Part shown: in pieces, positions 55,414 to 63,431 of the stretch
Layout: the number at the start of each line of letters is the position of its first letter
How positions within the stretch are numbered: the stretch's first letter is position 1
Translations under genes and position numbers: made by a program
Notes under the pieces: model-generated
Databases searched by the model: none
Told to the model about the DNA's origin: nothing
Seen by the model: the letters and a program-made list of their open reading frames with translations, nothing else
From: Billgrantia aerodenitrificans
GTDB taxonomy: Bacteria; Pseudomonadota; Gammaproteobacteria; Pseudomonadales; Halomonadaceae
DNA: 64,000 nt
Assembly: GCF_021404405.1 (NCBI RefSeq)
Contig: NZ_JABFTV010000004.1
Span: 372,001-436,000, forward strand
Direction of reading: 5' to 3'

Positions 55414-56175
55414 TCAGTCTCTGTCAGCCGCTGAAGCTGGTAGAGCCACCAGACTCAGGACTCTGTCTTCAAGCAGGCAGACCATGCCGGTGACCTCGCG
55501 GCCGACTGTCCAGCCGTTGCCCAGGTCTTCCAGCAGACGCAGGCGAACGGGGCCGATGCCATGCCAGGCCATGAGTTCAGCGGCGGGAAAGTGGAACATG
55601 CGGCCCACCAGTGGGTAGAGCGCCTTGAACAGGCTCTCCTTGAGGGAGAAGGTGGTGCTGACCATCAGCCCCACGCTCGACGGCGGCAGCGCTCGCATGC
55701 GGACGATCTCTTCGGCGGTCAGTACCCTTGTTGCGAGCCGGCGGGCCTGCTCCTCGTTCAGCAACCGCTCGGCATCGAGACCGACACCCTGATAGGTCTG
55801 GCGATGGGCGACCAGTGCCGCTGCCCAGCCGTCGCTGTGAGTGATGGCGCCCACACAGCCTGCGGGCCAGCATGGTGAGCGATCCTCGTTCATGCTTGGG
55901 GTTGCGTCCCTGCCATCCAGCAGGCGCAGGGCACGGCGTGCGCACAGCCGCCCGGCAACGTATTCCGCCCGCCGTTTGGCAATGGCGCCATGCAAGCGGG
56001 GCGGGAGCGCGATGCTACCCCGTTCAAAGGGAAGGGGCCCAACGTTCGGCTCATCGAAGCGGTCTGGATCGAAACGTGCCGCCACCAGGCGAGCACCCGG
56101 AAGGGACGAGGCCCAGGGCCAGTCGCTGGTGAAAGGGCCGACAAAAGGGTCGATCAAAGAAGAGGAGCTGTCCAT
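55414..56175 (-). CDS. 4'-phosphopantetheinyl transferase (EntD/Sfp type)
   Basis: A 253-residue enzyme that loads the pantetheine arm onto carrier proteins. The motifs are Y-V-A-G-R-L-C-A-R-R-A-L, G-A-I-T-H-S-D-G-W-A-A-A-L, G-V-G-L-D-A-E-R and F-S-L-K-E-S-L-F-K-A-L, all typical of EntD-like proteins serving siderophore synthetases. ATG 56175 is used; an upstream ATG at 56210 is possible. No NRPS genes are in the window. It lies 91 bases upstream of the regulator gene and could share its transcript. Confidence 0.9.
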   Translation of the reverse strand: MDSSSSLIDPFVGPFTSDWPWASSLPGARLVAARFDPDRFDEPNVGPLPFERGSIALPPRLHGAIAKRRAEYVAGRLCARRALRLLDGRDATPSMNEDRSPCWPAGCVGAITHSDGWAAALVAHRQTYQGVGLDAERLLNEEQARRLATRVLTAEEIVRMRALPPSSVGLMVSTTFSLKESLFKALYPLVGRMFHFPAAELMAWHGIGPVRLRLLEDLGNGWTVGREVTGMVCLLEDRVLSLVALPASAADRD

Positions 56176-56355
56176 GGGCGAATTCTTGCATGGGCCACTG
56201 GCTGGCGTCATGTATCCTGACGCTTCGAGCCGGAGAGAGGCGGGCGATACGCCGACTTTGGGTAGCCTCGCGTTCCATGTCGAACCGCAGGTAGGTAATA
56301 TGGGTCGCTCACCGGCTTCAACCGCGGCCAGCGCCGCCCGTACCGAGACAGCACC

Positions 56356-57162
56356 ATGAGCCCAACCAAGGACGCCCCGACCATTCTCACCCGCATCCTG
56401 GCCCGCAAGGACGAGGAAGTGGCAGAGCGCAGCCGCGCCGTGTCCGAAGCCGAGCTGCTGACCTTGGCCGAGCGGCAGAGCGCTCCCCGCGGTTTCATCG
56501 CGGCTCTCGATCAGAACATCGCCGAGGGTGATCCGGCAGTGATCGCAGAGATCAAGAAGGCCTCGCCCTCCAAGGGCGTGATCCGTGAGAACTTCCAGCC
56601 GGCCGAGATTGCGGCGAGCTATGCTGCCGGCGGTGCTGCCTGTCTCTCGGTGCTGACCGACGCCGACTTCTTCCAGGGCCATGAGGACTTCCTCATCGCT
56701 GCGCGTGAGGCGTGCGAGCTGCCAGTAATCCGCAAGGACTTCATCGTGCATGGCTATCAGGTCAGCGAGGCGCGCGCCATCGGAGCCGACTGCATCCTGC
56801 TGATCGTTGCCGCGCTGGAAGATGCCCAAATGGCCGATCTCTACCAGCAGGCAACGGCGCTGGGCATGGACGTGCTGGTCGAGGTGCACGACGCCCTGGA
56901 GCTCGAGCGCGCGCTCAAACTGGGCATCGGCCTGGTGGGCATCAACAACCGCAACCTGCACACCTTCGAGACCCGCCTGGAAACCACCCTGGAGCTGCTG
57001 CCGCGTATTCCCGCCGGGGTCACGGTGGTCACGGAGTCCGGCATTCACACCCAGGCCGACGTGCTGCGCATGCGCGAGCACGACGTACATGGTTTCCTGG
57101 TCGGCGAGGCTTTCATGCGCGAGCAGGAGCCGGGTGAAGCGCTGCGGCGACTGTTCTACTGA
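56356..57162 (+). CDS. trpC: Indole-3-glycerol phosphate synthase
   Basis: A 268-residue TIM-barrel enzyme of tryptophan synthesis. Signatures: [16 protein letters not shown] (residues about 62-77), [24 protein letters not shown] and E-S-G-I-H-T. It is separated from trpGD by 5.3 kb of opposite-strand genes, so it needs its own promoter; the 180-bp gap upstream shows no clear consensus. It ends at a strong terminator. Confidence 0.97.
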   Translation: MSPTKDAPTILTRILARKDEEVAERSRAVSEAELLTLAERQSAPRGFIAALDQNIAEGDPAVIAEIKKASPSKGVIRENFQPAEIAASYAAGGAACLSVLTDADFFQGHEDFLIAAREACELPVIRKDFIVHGYQVSEARAIGADCILLIVAALEDAQMADLYQQATALGMDVLVEVHDALELERALKLGIGLVGINNRNLHTFETRLETTLELLPRIPAGVTVVTESGIHTQADVLRMREHDVHGFLVGEAFMREQEPGEALRRLFY

Positions 57163-57187
57163 GCGGGTTGAAATCAGGGACCAGAAG

Positions 57188-57212
57188 GGCAGCCGCGTTG
57201 GCTGCCTTTTTT
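57188..57212 (+). terminator. Rho-independent terminator of trpC
   Basis: ggcagcc / ggctgcc with a 5-base loop, followed by tttttt, 25 bases after the trpC stop. It separates trpC from the accessory run. Confidence 0.92.
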
Positions 57213-57277
57213 CGTCGGCAGAATAATAACGAGTGTTCTAATGTGTTTATGTGCAGTCAGGCACATCAGGAGCCCTC

Positions 57278-57679
57278 ATGTTTGACCACGTCAAGTTTGG
57301 TGTCAGCGACTATGTAGCAAGCAAGGCTTTCTTCCTTAAAGCTCTCGAGCCGCTCGGGGTAATAGGGGGTGCGGAAGGTGAGCCGTCATACGGCATCGAA
57401 CTCTGCGGTAAGGGAGACGCCTCGCTGTGCCTGTACCAGGCAAGACAGAAGCCTGCCCCTCTTCATATCGCGTTCCATGCTGACACTCGACAGCAGGTCG
57501 ATGACTTCTATCATGCGGCCTTGAAGGCCGGAGGCAAGGACAACGGTGCTCCTGGTCTGCGTCCGAACTATCATGCGAATTACTATGCTGCCTTCGTCAT
57601 CGGTCCGGATGGGCACAACATCGAAGCGGTGTGCCATGAGCCCGTGTCTCCTTCCTTTTGTTCTTCCCATGTTAGGTGA
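57278..57679 (+). CDS. VOC-superfamily protein (glyoxalase/bleomycin-resistance fold)
   Basis: A 133-residue protein starting M-F-D-H-V-K-F-G-V-S-D-Y-V-A-S with the metal-ligand pattern of the VOC fold: His4, then H-I-A-F-H-A-D near residue 67 and G-H-N-I-E-A-V-C-H-E near 117. AGGAG precedes ATG 57278. The Ser-rich tail (P-S-F-C-S-S-H) is atypical. The next gene starts 4 bases before its end. First of seven co-oriented small genes; substrate unknown. Confidence 0.88.
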   Translation: MFDHVKFGVSDYVASKAFFLKALEPLGVIGGAEGEPSYGIELCGKGDASLCLYQARQKPAPLHIAFHADTRQQVDDFYHAALKAGGKDNGAPGLRPNYHANYYAAFVIGPDGHNIEAVCHEPVSPSFCSSHVR

Positions 57680-58137
57680 ATGCAATAGCAGCAGTGGAAG
57701 ATAGCCTAAGCGCGATGGAAAAGTGCATGAAACCGATCATACAAGAAGAGATATCCGGCTGCGGTATTGCCGCGAGCGCTGCCATCGCCGGCATCACATA
57801 CGCCGAGGCCAAGAGGAAGGCTAACTCTCTGGGTATATATGCCGAGGACCCGACACTATGGTCGAGTACCGAGCATGTTCGCAGGCTTCTGCGCGAACTC
57901 AATGTTTCAGTCGGCCCAAAGACAATACCTTTTGAGGCATGGGAGCAGCTTCCAGACAAGGCGCTTCTGGCGATCAAGTGGCGGATGGAGAAGGGAAAGC
58001 CATTCTGGCACTGGGTCGTTTTTTTCAGGGCTGGGGGCAATGCGATCGTGCTTGATTCAAAGAAAAGCTTGAAATCCAATGTTCGAAGAGACTTCGGACG
58101 CATGAAGCCCAAGTGGTATATCGCAGTGGCCAACTGA
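57676..58137 (+). CDS. C39-like (papain-fold) cysteine-peptidase-like protein
   Basis: Up to 153 residues if GTG 57676 is used; ATG 57715 or 57727 would give shorter forms and is possible. The active-site pattern is present: E-I-S-G-C-G-I-A-A-S-A-A-I-A-G (Cys about 29), H-W-V-V-F-F (His about 111) and I-V-L-D-S (Asp about 125). There is no signal peptide, membrane domain or transporter, unlike bacteriocin-processing C39 domains. Catalysis is plausible but unproven. It overlaps the VOC gene stop. Confidence 0.72.
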   Translation: MNAIAAVEDSLSAMEKCMKPIIQEEISGCGIAASAAIAGITYAEAKRKANSLGIYAEDPTLWSSTEHVRRLLRELNVSVGPKTIPFEAWEQLPDKALLAIKWRMEKGKPFWHWVVFFRAGGNAIVLDSKKSLKSNVRRDFGRMKPKWYIAVAN

Positions 58138-58190
58138 CGCTGGGTAGCAGTGTGTGGCCTCCTTAAGAAAGGAAAAAAGCAGGGAAAGCG

Positions 58191-58916
58191 ATGAACCAAG
58201 ACGAAATCAAGGCATTGTTCGATCAGCAGGCTTCCAGCTACGACGCGCAGTGGGCGAAGACGTTGCCGATACGGAGTTGCCTGCACATGTTGCTGAATGC
58301 GGCCTTTGCCGAGCTACCCGAAAGTGCTCACTTGCTTTGTGTCGGGGTAGGAACGGGAGCGGAGCTGTCTCACCTTGCTCATAACCATCCCACTTGGAAG
58401 TTCACTGCCGTAGAGCCCTCTGGTGCGATGCTGGATATCTGCCGGGAACAGGCAGAAACGGAGGGCTTCTCGGGGCGCTGTCAATTTCACGAGGGCTATC
58501 TGGAATCGCTTCCTGGCGCCCAGGTATTCGATGCTGCGACCTGCTTGCTGGTGTCGCAGTTCATTCTCGACCAGCAGGCGCGTTCCGACTTCTTCCACCA
58601 AATAGCCCGCAGACTCAAGCCGGGTGGTCTTCTCGCCAGCTCTGATTTGGCCTCGGATGTGGCATCACCCGAGTATGAGGTGTTGCTGCGCGCCTGGATG
58701 AACATGATGGCGCAGGCGGATATTACCCCCGAGGGGATAGCGCGCATGCGCAAGGCCTATGCCAACGACGTCGGCGTCCTTCCGCCAAGCAAGGTGGCCG
58801 CCATCATCGAAGCCGGAGGCTTCGAGCCGCCCGTGCAGTTCTTCCAGGCCGGCCTGATTCACGCCTGGCTGTCGAAGCGCACCGATAGTAGTGCCATCCA
58901 TGGGTCAAGGAGGTGA
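58191..58916 (+). CDS. SAM-dependent methyltransferase
   Basis: A 241-residue class I methyltransferase. The SAM loop reads L-L-C-V-G-V-G-T-G-A-E-L (residues about 43-54), the acidic end of strand 2 is T-A-V-E-P-S-G, and strand 4 D-A-A-T-C-L-L-V-S-Q-F. The C-terminal half has an extended lid (R-M-R-K-A-Y-A-N-D). It ends 1 base before the SH3-repeat gene. Substrate unknown. Confidence 0.88.
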   Translation: MNQDEIKALFDQQASSYDAQWAKTLPIRSCLHMLLNAAFAELPESAHLLCVGVGTGAELSHLAHNHPTWKFTAVEPSGAMLDICREQAETEGFSGRCQFHEGYLESLPGAQVFDAATCLLVSQFILDQQARSDFFHQIARRLKPGGLLASSDLASDVASPEYEVLLRAWMNMMAQADITPEGIARMRKAYANDVGVLPPSKVAAIIEAGGFEPPVQFFQAGLIHAWLSKRTDSSAIHGSRR

Positions 58917-58917
58917 T

Positions 58918-59283
58918 ATGAGCACTTCTAAATATCTTGTCGTCACTCCTCATGTGAGCGAATTTCCCGCCCCCATTATTTTCAAAAAGGGGGCCTTTCT
59001 CACCGTTGGCGAAAAATACGAGGGAAAGGCGGACTGGGAGAACTGGTTTTTTTGCAGCGCACCAGGGCAGGAGCCAGGCTGGGTGCCTGGCCAGATCATT
59101 GAATTTCTGGATGGCTCGACCGGGCGTGCGCTCGATGACTATACGGCGAGAGAGCTCAATGTAGAGCAAGGAGAGTTGCTGGTCGGCAAGAGGGAGCTGA
59201 ATGGCTGGCTATGGTGTGAGAAAGCTGACGATACGGAACCGGGCTGGGTGCCGCTAGAAAACCTGAAGAAAGTCGATGATTGA
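58918..59283 (+). CDS. Double SH3-like domain protein
   Basis: A 121-residue cytosolic protein built from two SH3-like halves, each ending with the same pattern: W-F-F-C-S-A-P-G-Q-E-P-G-W-V-P-G and W-L-W-C-E-K-A-D-D-T-E-P-G-W-V-P. No signal peptide, so it is not an ordinary cell-wall SH3b protein. AGGAGGT precedes ATG 58918. It is followed by an HhH gene after 14 bases. No named function known to me; a protein-interaction role is likely. Confidence 0.82.
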   Translation: MSTSKYLVVTPHVSEFPAPIIFKKGAFLTVGEKYEGKADWENWFFCSAPGQEPGWVPGQIIEFLDGSTGRALDDYTARELNVEQGELLVGKRELNGWLWCEKADDTEPGWVPLENLKKVDD

Positions 59284-59297
59284 AGGGGGACGTGGCG

Positions 59298-59546
59298 ATG
59301 CCATTTTCGGAGGCTGAAAGAACGGCTTTGCTGTCGGTACGTGGGGTTGGGCCGACCGTCGTCGCCAGGCTTGAGCAGATGGGTTTTCAGTCACTGGTAC
59401 AGCTAAGTGAAGCGAGTCTTGACGAGATCGTTTCAGCGGGCGCAGCCATCTCAGGCTCCACCTGCTGGAAGAACAGCCCCCAAGCTCGAGCCGCCATCCA
59501 AGGGGCTATTGAACTGGCGCAGGTTCAGCAGGAGTGTAGCGAGTAA
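59298..59546 (+). CDS. Helix-hairpin-helix protein
   Basis: An 82-residue protein with a helix-hairpin-helix, L-S-V-R-G-V-G-P-T-V-V-A-R-L-E-Q-M-G-F (residues about 12-30), a motif that binds DNA backbone without base specificity. The C-terminal half contains G-S-T-C-W-K-N-S-P-Q-A-R. ATG 59298 follows GGGGGA; a TTG at 59280 overlaps the previous stop and is less likely. Function unknown. Confidence 0.75.
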   Translation: MPFSEAERTALLSVRGVGPTVVARLEQMGFQSLVQLSEASLDEIVSAGAAISGSTCWKNSPQARAAIQGAIELAQVQQECSE

Positions 59547-59573
59547 CGGAAAGCATTCGAGAGGAGGCGTGCC

Positions 59574-60188
59574 ATGTCCAAGCCTGAGCCAATTAGAAAC
59601 CCTATGTGGGCTGCGTATTATCAGTCTCACGAGGGACGTCCGGTATCACCGCTTCTCAAGCGGGCTCTTACCTGTGTCGACGAAGGGGTGATGTATCGTC
59701 AAGCCGTCGATCTTGGATGTGGGGCCGGTCATGAAACCTGCTTTCTGATCGAAACCGGTTGGCAGGTCCTGGCCGTGGACAAGGAGCCACAAGCCATTGA
59801 GCGAGTTCATCGACTTATCGATCAAGATTATCACTCGCGCCTCGATGTGAGAGCGATCGCATTTGAAGAGCTTGCCGAGCTGCCTGATGCGACGCTGATC
59901 CACGCAGGACTGAGCTTGCCATTCTGCCATCCGAAGAGCTTTGCATCTCTCTGGACAATGATTCTCTCTTCCCTGACACCGGGAGGTGTCTTTGTTGGTC
60001 AATTGTTTGGCGATAGAGATGATTGGTCCAGCAACCCAGCCATGACTTTTCATTCGGGGGCAGCAGTAGCCGATCTTCTTGATGGTCTTGATATACGCTT
60101 TATGCGTGAGCTGGATGAGGATGGGAAGAGCCTGCGAGGGCCGAAGCGTTGGCACAGGTTCGATATCATTGCTACCAAGCCGGCGTGA
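59574..60188 (+). CDS. SAM-dependent methyltransferase (TehB-like)
   Basis: A 204-residue class I methyltransferase with A-V-D-L-G-C-G-A-G-H-E-T (residues about 43-54), V-L-A-V-D-K-E-P-Q-A-I near 64 and the late W-H-R-F-D-I-I-A-T-K strand. The overall shape resembles TehB-like tellurite-resistance methyltransferases, but this is a weak assignment. GAGGAGG precedes the ATG. Second methyltransferase of the accessory run. Confidence 0.85.
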   Translation: MSKPEPIRNPMWAAYYQSHEGRPVSPLLKRALTCVDEGVMYRQAVDLGCGAGHETCFLIETGWQVLAVDKEPQAIERVHRLIDQDYHSRLDVRAIAFEELAELPDATLIHAGLSLPFCHPKSFASLWTMILSSLTPGGVFVGQLFGDRDDWSSNPAMTFHSGAAVADLLDGLDIRFMRELDEDGKSLRGPKRWHRFDIIATKPA

Positions 60189-60268
60189 CAATTATCGAGA
60201 TTCAAAAAAAGGAGCGGGAGATCTCACTCCAGACTGTAGCTGCACCGTTCAATAAAAAAGGAATAGCC

Positions 60269-60747
60269 GTGACGGATTTGATAACGACAGAGGTGCGAGA
60301 GGTGGCAGAGCGCAGCGTTCTCTGCTGGCTGGCGACCTCCGATGAAGCTGGACAGCCCAACGTTTCCCCCAAGGAGATATTCGCGGTCCTGGATGACACG
60401 ACAGTAGTGGTGGCGAACATCGCTTCTCCGACCTCTTCCAGGAATATCCGAGTCAATGAGAAGGTATGCTTGAGCTTCATCGATATTTTCGTGCAAAAAG
60501 GGTTCAAGGTGACGGGTGTTGCACGTGAAGTGAAAGCACGAGCTGCGGACTTCTCTCGTTGGCTGAGCCGCTTCTCGAAATGTCCGGGGAGCGCTTTCCG
60601 ATTCACAGCGTTCTCGTGGTGAGCCCCACGGCCGTTGAGCCTATCCTCGCTCCCAGCTACAGGTTCTATCCCGCAGAGACCACCGAAGAATCTCAGATCC
60701 GCTCTGCGCTTCGTGCCTATGGGGTCAGCAGAGAGGAGCATGGCTAA
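60269..60747 (+). pseudogene. Pyridoxamine 5'-phosphate oxidase-like protein, frameshifted
   Basis: From GTG 60269 (AAGGA upstream) the frame reads V-C-L-S-F-I-D-I-F-V-Q-K-G-F-K-V-T-G and R-A-A-D-F-S-R-W, then fails and stops at 60622. Another frame continues A-E-P-L-L-E-M-S-G-E-R-F-P-I-H-S-V and I-L-A-P-S-Y-R-F-Y-P to 60747, the normal C-terminus of this FMN-binding split-barrel family. Inserting one G after tgg at about 60562 restores a full-length protein of about 159 residues. It is either a recent mutation or a sequencing error. Confidence 0.8.
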
Positions 60748-60809
60748 ACCTCAACCTTCAGCGACCTCAGCCGATAACAATAGGAAAGGCCCACGAGGGG
60801 AGAGCCGCC

Positions 60810-63167
60810 ATGAGCCGGATTCGTAGCATGCAGAGCCGTGCTGAGGATGCTCGCACTGCCGTTTGCGAGTTTCATCAGGGGGTGGTGCAGCCCGATACCG
60901 AGCTGGTGCTGTTCTTCTGTTCCAGCCACTACGATCTGGCGGCGCTGGCGGACGAGATGAACCGTCTGTTCGGCGACATCCCCGTGGTGGGGTGCACCAC
61001 AGCGGGGGAGATCGGCCCTCTGGGCTATCTCGACCACACGCTCACCGGCGTAAGTTTCCCGGCCGGCAGCTGTACGGCGGTAACCGGGCGGCTGGATGCC
61101 CTTCAGCAGTTCAGCATCGCTCGTGGCCAGGCGTTCACCGATGCGCTGCTGCAGCAGCTCGGTGAGCGGGCGACAAGACCGAGCGGCGGAAACAGCTTCG
61201 GGTTTCTGCTCATTGATGGCCTCTCCGTCCGAGAAGAGCAGGTGGCGCGAACGCTGCAAACGGCGTTAGGCGATATCGTACTGGTGGGCGGCTCGGCGGG
61301 CGACGACCTGTGTTTCAGCCAAACCCAGGTGTTCCATGACGGGGCTTTCCACAGTGACAGCGCCGTGCTGACCGTATTGCAGACCGACTACCCGTTCCGT
61401 CTGTTCAAGGCCCAGCATTTCCTCTCGCTGGAGGAGCGCCTGGTCGTCACCCGAGCCGATGCGGAGCAGAGGGTCGTCTATGAGATCAATGGCATACCCG
61501 CCGCTCAGGCTTATGCCGAGCTGATCGACGTCTCGGTGGCGGCGCTCGAGCCTCATCATTTCGCTGCTGCGCCGGTGGTCGTACTGATCGATGGCACCGA
61601 TTACGTACGCTCGATACAGAAGGCCGGTCCGGATGGCAGCCTGACCTTCTACAGCGCCATTGACGAAGGCCTGGTCCTGCGCGTGGCCGAAGGTATGGAT
61701 CTGGTCTCCGACCTGGAGGCGACCATGGGGCAGTTGAGCGAGGAACTGGGCCCGCCGCAGCTGGTGCTTGCCTGCGACTGCATTCTGCGCAACCTGGAGG
61801 TCACGCAGAAGAATACCAAGATGGCGGTGGAGGCGGTTTTCGACCGCCACAATACGGTCGGCTTCAGCACCTATGGCGAGCAATACGGCGGCGTGCACAT
61901 GAACCAGACGCTGACGGGCATCGCCATTGGCGCTTGTGACCATAGCGAAACGAGCGGCTCGTCGAGTGGGTGGAGCCTGTCAGGCAGCCGTACGGAACGG
62001 GTGATGCAATCCGATGCCGCTCAGCCGATGCCGCGGCGACAGCTTGGAGCCGAGCAGCTGCAGAAGATGGTGCAGGCCTTGATGGATCGAGCCGAGCGCA
62101 GCACCAGCGTGCGCGGCTCCGGTTTCAGTCTCTTCCAGACCGCGGTGATGCTGGAGGATCAGGTGCGGGCGCGAACCAAGGAGTTGGAAGCGGCGCTGCG
62201 CGAGAACGAGCAGATCAATCGTGCCCTGCAGCAGGTGCAGGAGGATATGGAACGGGAGATCCGTGAGCGGCGCGAGGCTCTCGTGGCGCTGGAGCGTGAG
62301 AGGGAGGAGCAGCAAGTCCTCATCGGTAAATTGGAAGAGGCCCACAATCAGCTGCTTCAGTCGGAGAAGCTCGCTTCGATCGGCCAGCTTGCCGCGGGTG
62401 TCGCCCATGAGATCAACAATCCCATCGGCTTCGTCAGCTCCAACCTCAACACTCTGCGTCAGTACATCGACGATCTGCTGCGCCTGGTCGACCTCTACGA
62501 GACGGTCGAGCCGTCATTGACGAGCGAGGCGGCCGAGCGGATCGCCCAGCTCAAGACGGAGCTCGAACTGGACTATCTGCGCGAGGATGTCGGTGCGCTG
62601 ATTGCCGAGTCGATCGACGGTACGGCCCGGGTACGGCGTATCGTTCAGGATCTGCGCGATTTCTCCCGTACCGGTGCTACCGACTGGCAGCTTGCCGATC
62701 TTCATCAGGGCCTGGAGAGCACGCTCAACGTGGCGACCAATGAGATCAAGTACAAGGCCACGATAGTAAGGGAGTATGGCCAACTGCCGGCGGTCGAGTG
62801 CGTGCCGGCTCAGCTCAACCAGGTCTTCCTCAATCTGCTGGTCAATGCGGCTCAGGCAATCGAGGAGCACGGCACCATCACGCTGCGCACCGGCTGCGAA
62901 GGCGATCAGGTGTGGCTCGCTTTTGCCGATGACGGGGCGGGGATACCTGCCGAGCTGCAGTCGCGTATCTTCGACCCCTTTTTCACCACCAAGCCGGTCG
63001 GCCAGGGCACCGGCCTCGGCTTGTCGCTCTCCTATGGCATCGTGCAGAAACACGGGGGGCGCATCGAGCTGGATAGCCGCCCCGGAGAGGGCACGACCTT
63101 CACCCTCTGGCTGCCAATTCGGCGCATACCGGACGAAAGCGCTTCAGCGGTTGAACAGCCACAATAA
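60810..63167 (+). CDS. FIST-domain histidine kinase
   Basis: A 785-residue protein with no membrane segment. Residues about 15-215 are a FIST N domain (V-V-G-C-T-T-A-G-E-I-G, G-G-S-A-G-D-D), about 216-385 a FIST C domain (N-T-V-G-F-S-T-Y-G-E-Q-Y-G), then a coiled coil (about 440-520), a HisKA domain with A-A-G-V-A-H-E-I-N-N-P (His about 533), and an ATPase domain (N-L-L-V-N-A-A-Q, D-D-G-A-G-I, G-T-G-L-G-L-S-L). FIST domains sense small molecules; NosP-type ones bind haem and nitric oxide. Its last 24 bases overlap the convergent DUF2905 gene. Confidence 0.93.
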   Translation: MSRIRSMQSRAEDARTAVCEFHQGVVQPDTELVLFFCSSHYDLAALADEMNRLFGDIPVVGCTTAGEIGPLGYLDHTLTGVSFPAGSCTAVTGRLDALQQFSIARGQAFTDALLQQLGERATRPSGGNSFGFLLIDGLSVREEQVARTLQTALGDIVLVGGSAGDDLCFSQTQVFHDGAFHSDSAVLTVLQTDYPFRLFKAQHFLSLEERLVVTRADAEQRVVYEINGIPAAQAYAELIDVSVAALEPHHFAAAPVVVLIDGTDYVRSIQKAGPDGSLTFYSAIDEGLVLRVAEGMDLVSDLEATMGQLSEELGPPQLVLACDCILRNLEVTQKNTKMAVEAVFDRHNTVGFSTYGEQYGGVHMNQTLTGIAIGACDHSETSGSSSGWSLSGSRTERVMQSDAAQPMPRRQLGAEQLQKMVQALMDRAERSTSVRGSGFSLFQTAVMLEDQVRARTKELEAALRENEQINRALQQVQEDMEREIRERREALVALEREREEQQVLIGKLEEAHNQLLQSEKLASIGQLAAGVAHEINNPIGFVSSNLNTLRQYIDDLLRLVDLYETVEPSLTSEAAERIAQLKTELELDYLREDVGALIAESIDGTARVRRIVQDLRDFSRTGATDWQLADLHQGLESTLNVATNEIKYKATIVREYGQLPAVECVPAQLNQVFLNLLVNAAQAIEEHGTITLRTGCEGDQVWLAFADDGAGIPAELQSRIFDPFFTTKPVGQGTGLGLSLSYGIVQKHGGRIELDSRPGEGTTFTLWLPIRRIPDESASAVEQPQ

Positions 63168-63344
63168 CCCGCTGATGAGCAGACTCAACAGGACCATGGT
63201 GGTCACAGGAAAGTAGAACGAGAAGTTCTCGCGTCGTATGACGATATCTCCCGGCAGCTGGCCAAGGGGTAGCTTGGAGAGCCATGGCCAGAACAGGCCG
63301 ATGAGGACGATACACAGGCCGATGACGATCAGAGTGCGGGACAT
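63144..63344 (-). CDS. DUF2905 small membrane protein
   Basis: A 66-residue protein with two hydrophobic helices (about 5-20 and 45-63), and between them the DUF2905 signature L-P-L-G-Q-L-P-G-D-I-V-I-R-R-E-N-F-S-F-Y. The family is widespread with no known function. The C-terminal coding bases overlap the convergent kinase gene by 24. Confidence 0.93.
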   Translation of the reverse strand: MSRTLIVIGLCIVLIGLFWPWLSKLPLGQLPGDIVIRRENFSFYFPVTTMVLLSLLISGLLWLFNR

Positions 63345-63380
63345 CCTGCCTCCCGTTCCGTTTGCGCTTGCCTAGGACGA

Positions 63381-63406
63381 ACCGTACCGGCGGCTGCCGG
63401 TACGGT
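63381..63406. terminator. Hairpin between DUF2905 and the right-edge gene
   Basis: accgtaccggc / gccggtacggt forms perfect 11-bp arms around ggct. No T-tract follows on the minus strand, but it lies 25 bases after the right-edge gene's stop and could halt or stabilise its transcript. Confidence 0.55.
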
Positions 63407-63431
63407 TGAGGTTGGCTTGCGCTTACTCTTC

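Noticed and set aside
57278..60747. Integron cassette array
   Set aside because: Small same-strand genes of mixed function suggested cassettes, but several overlap by a few bases and none of the gaps holds an attC-like inverted repeat with gttrrry/ryyyaac ends; no integrase is present.
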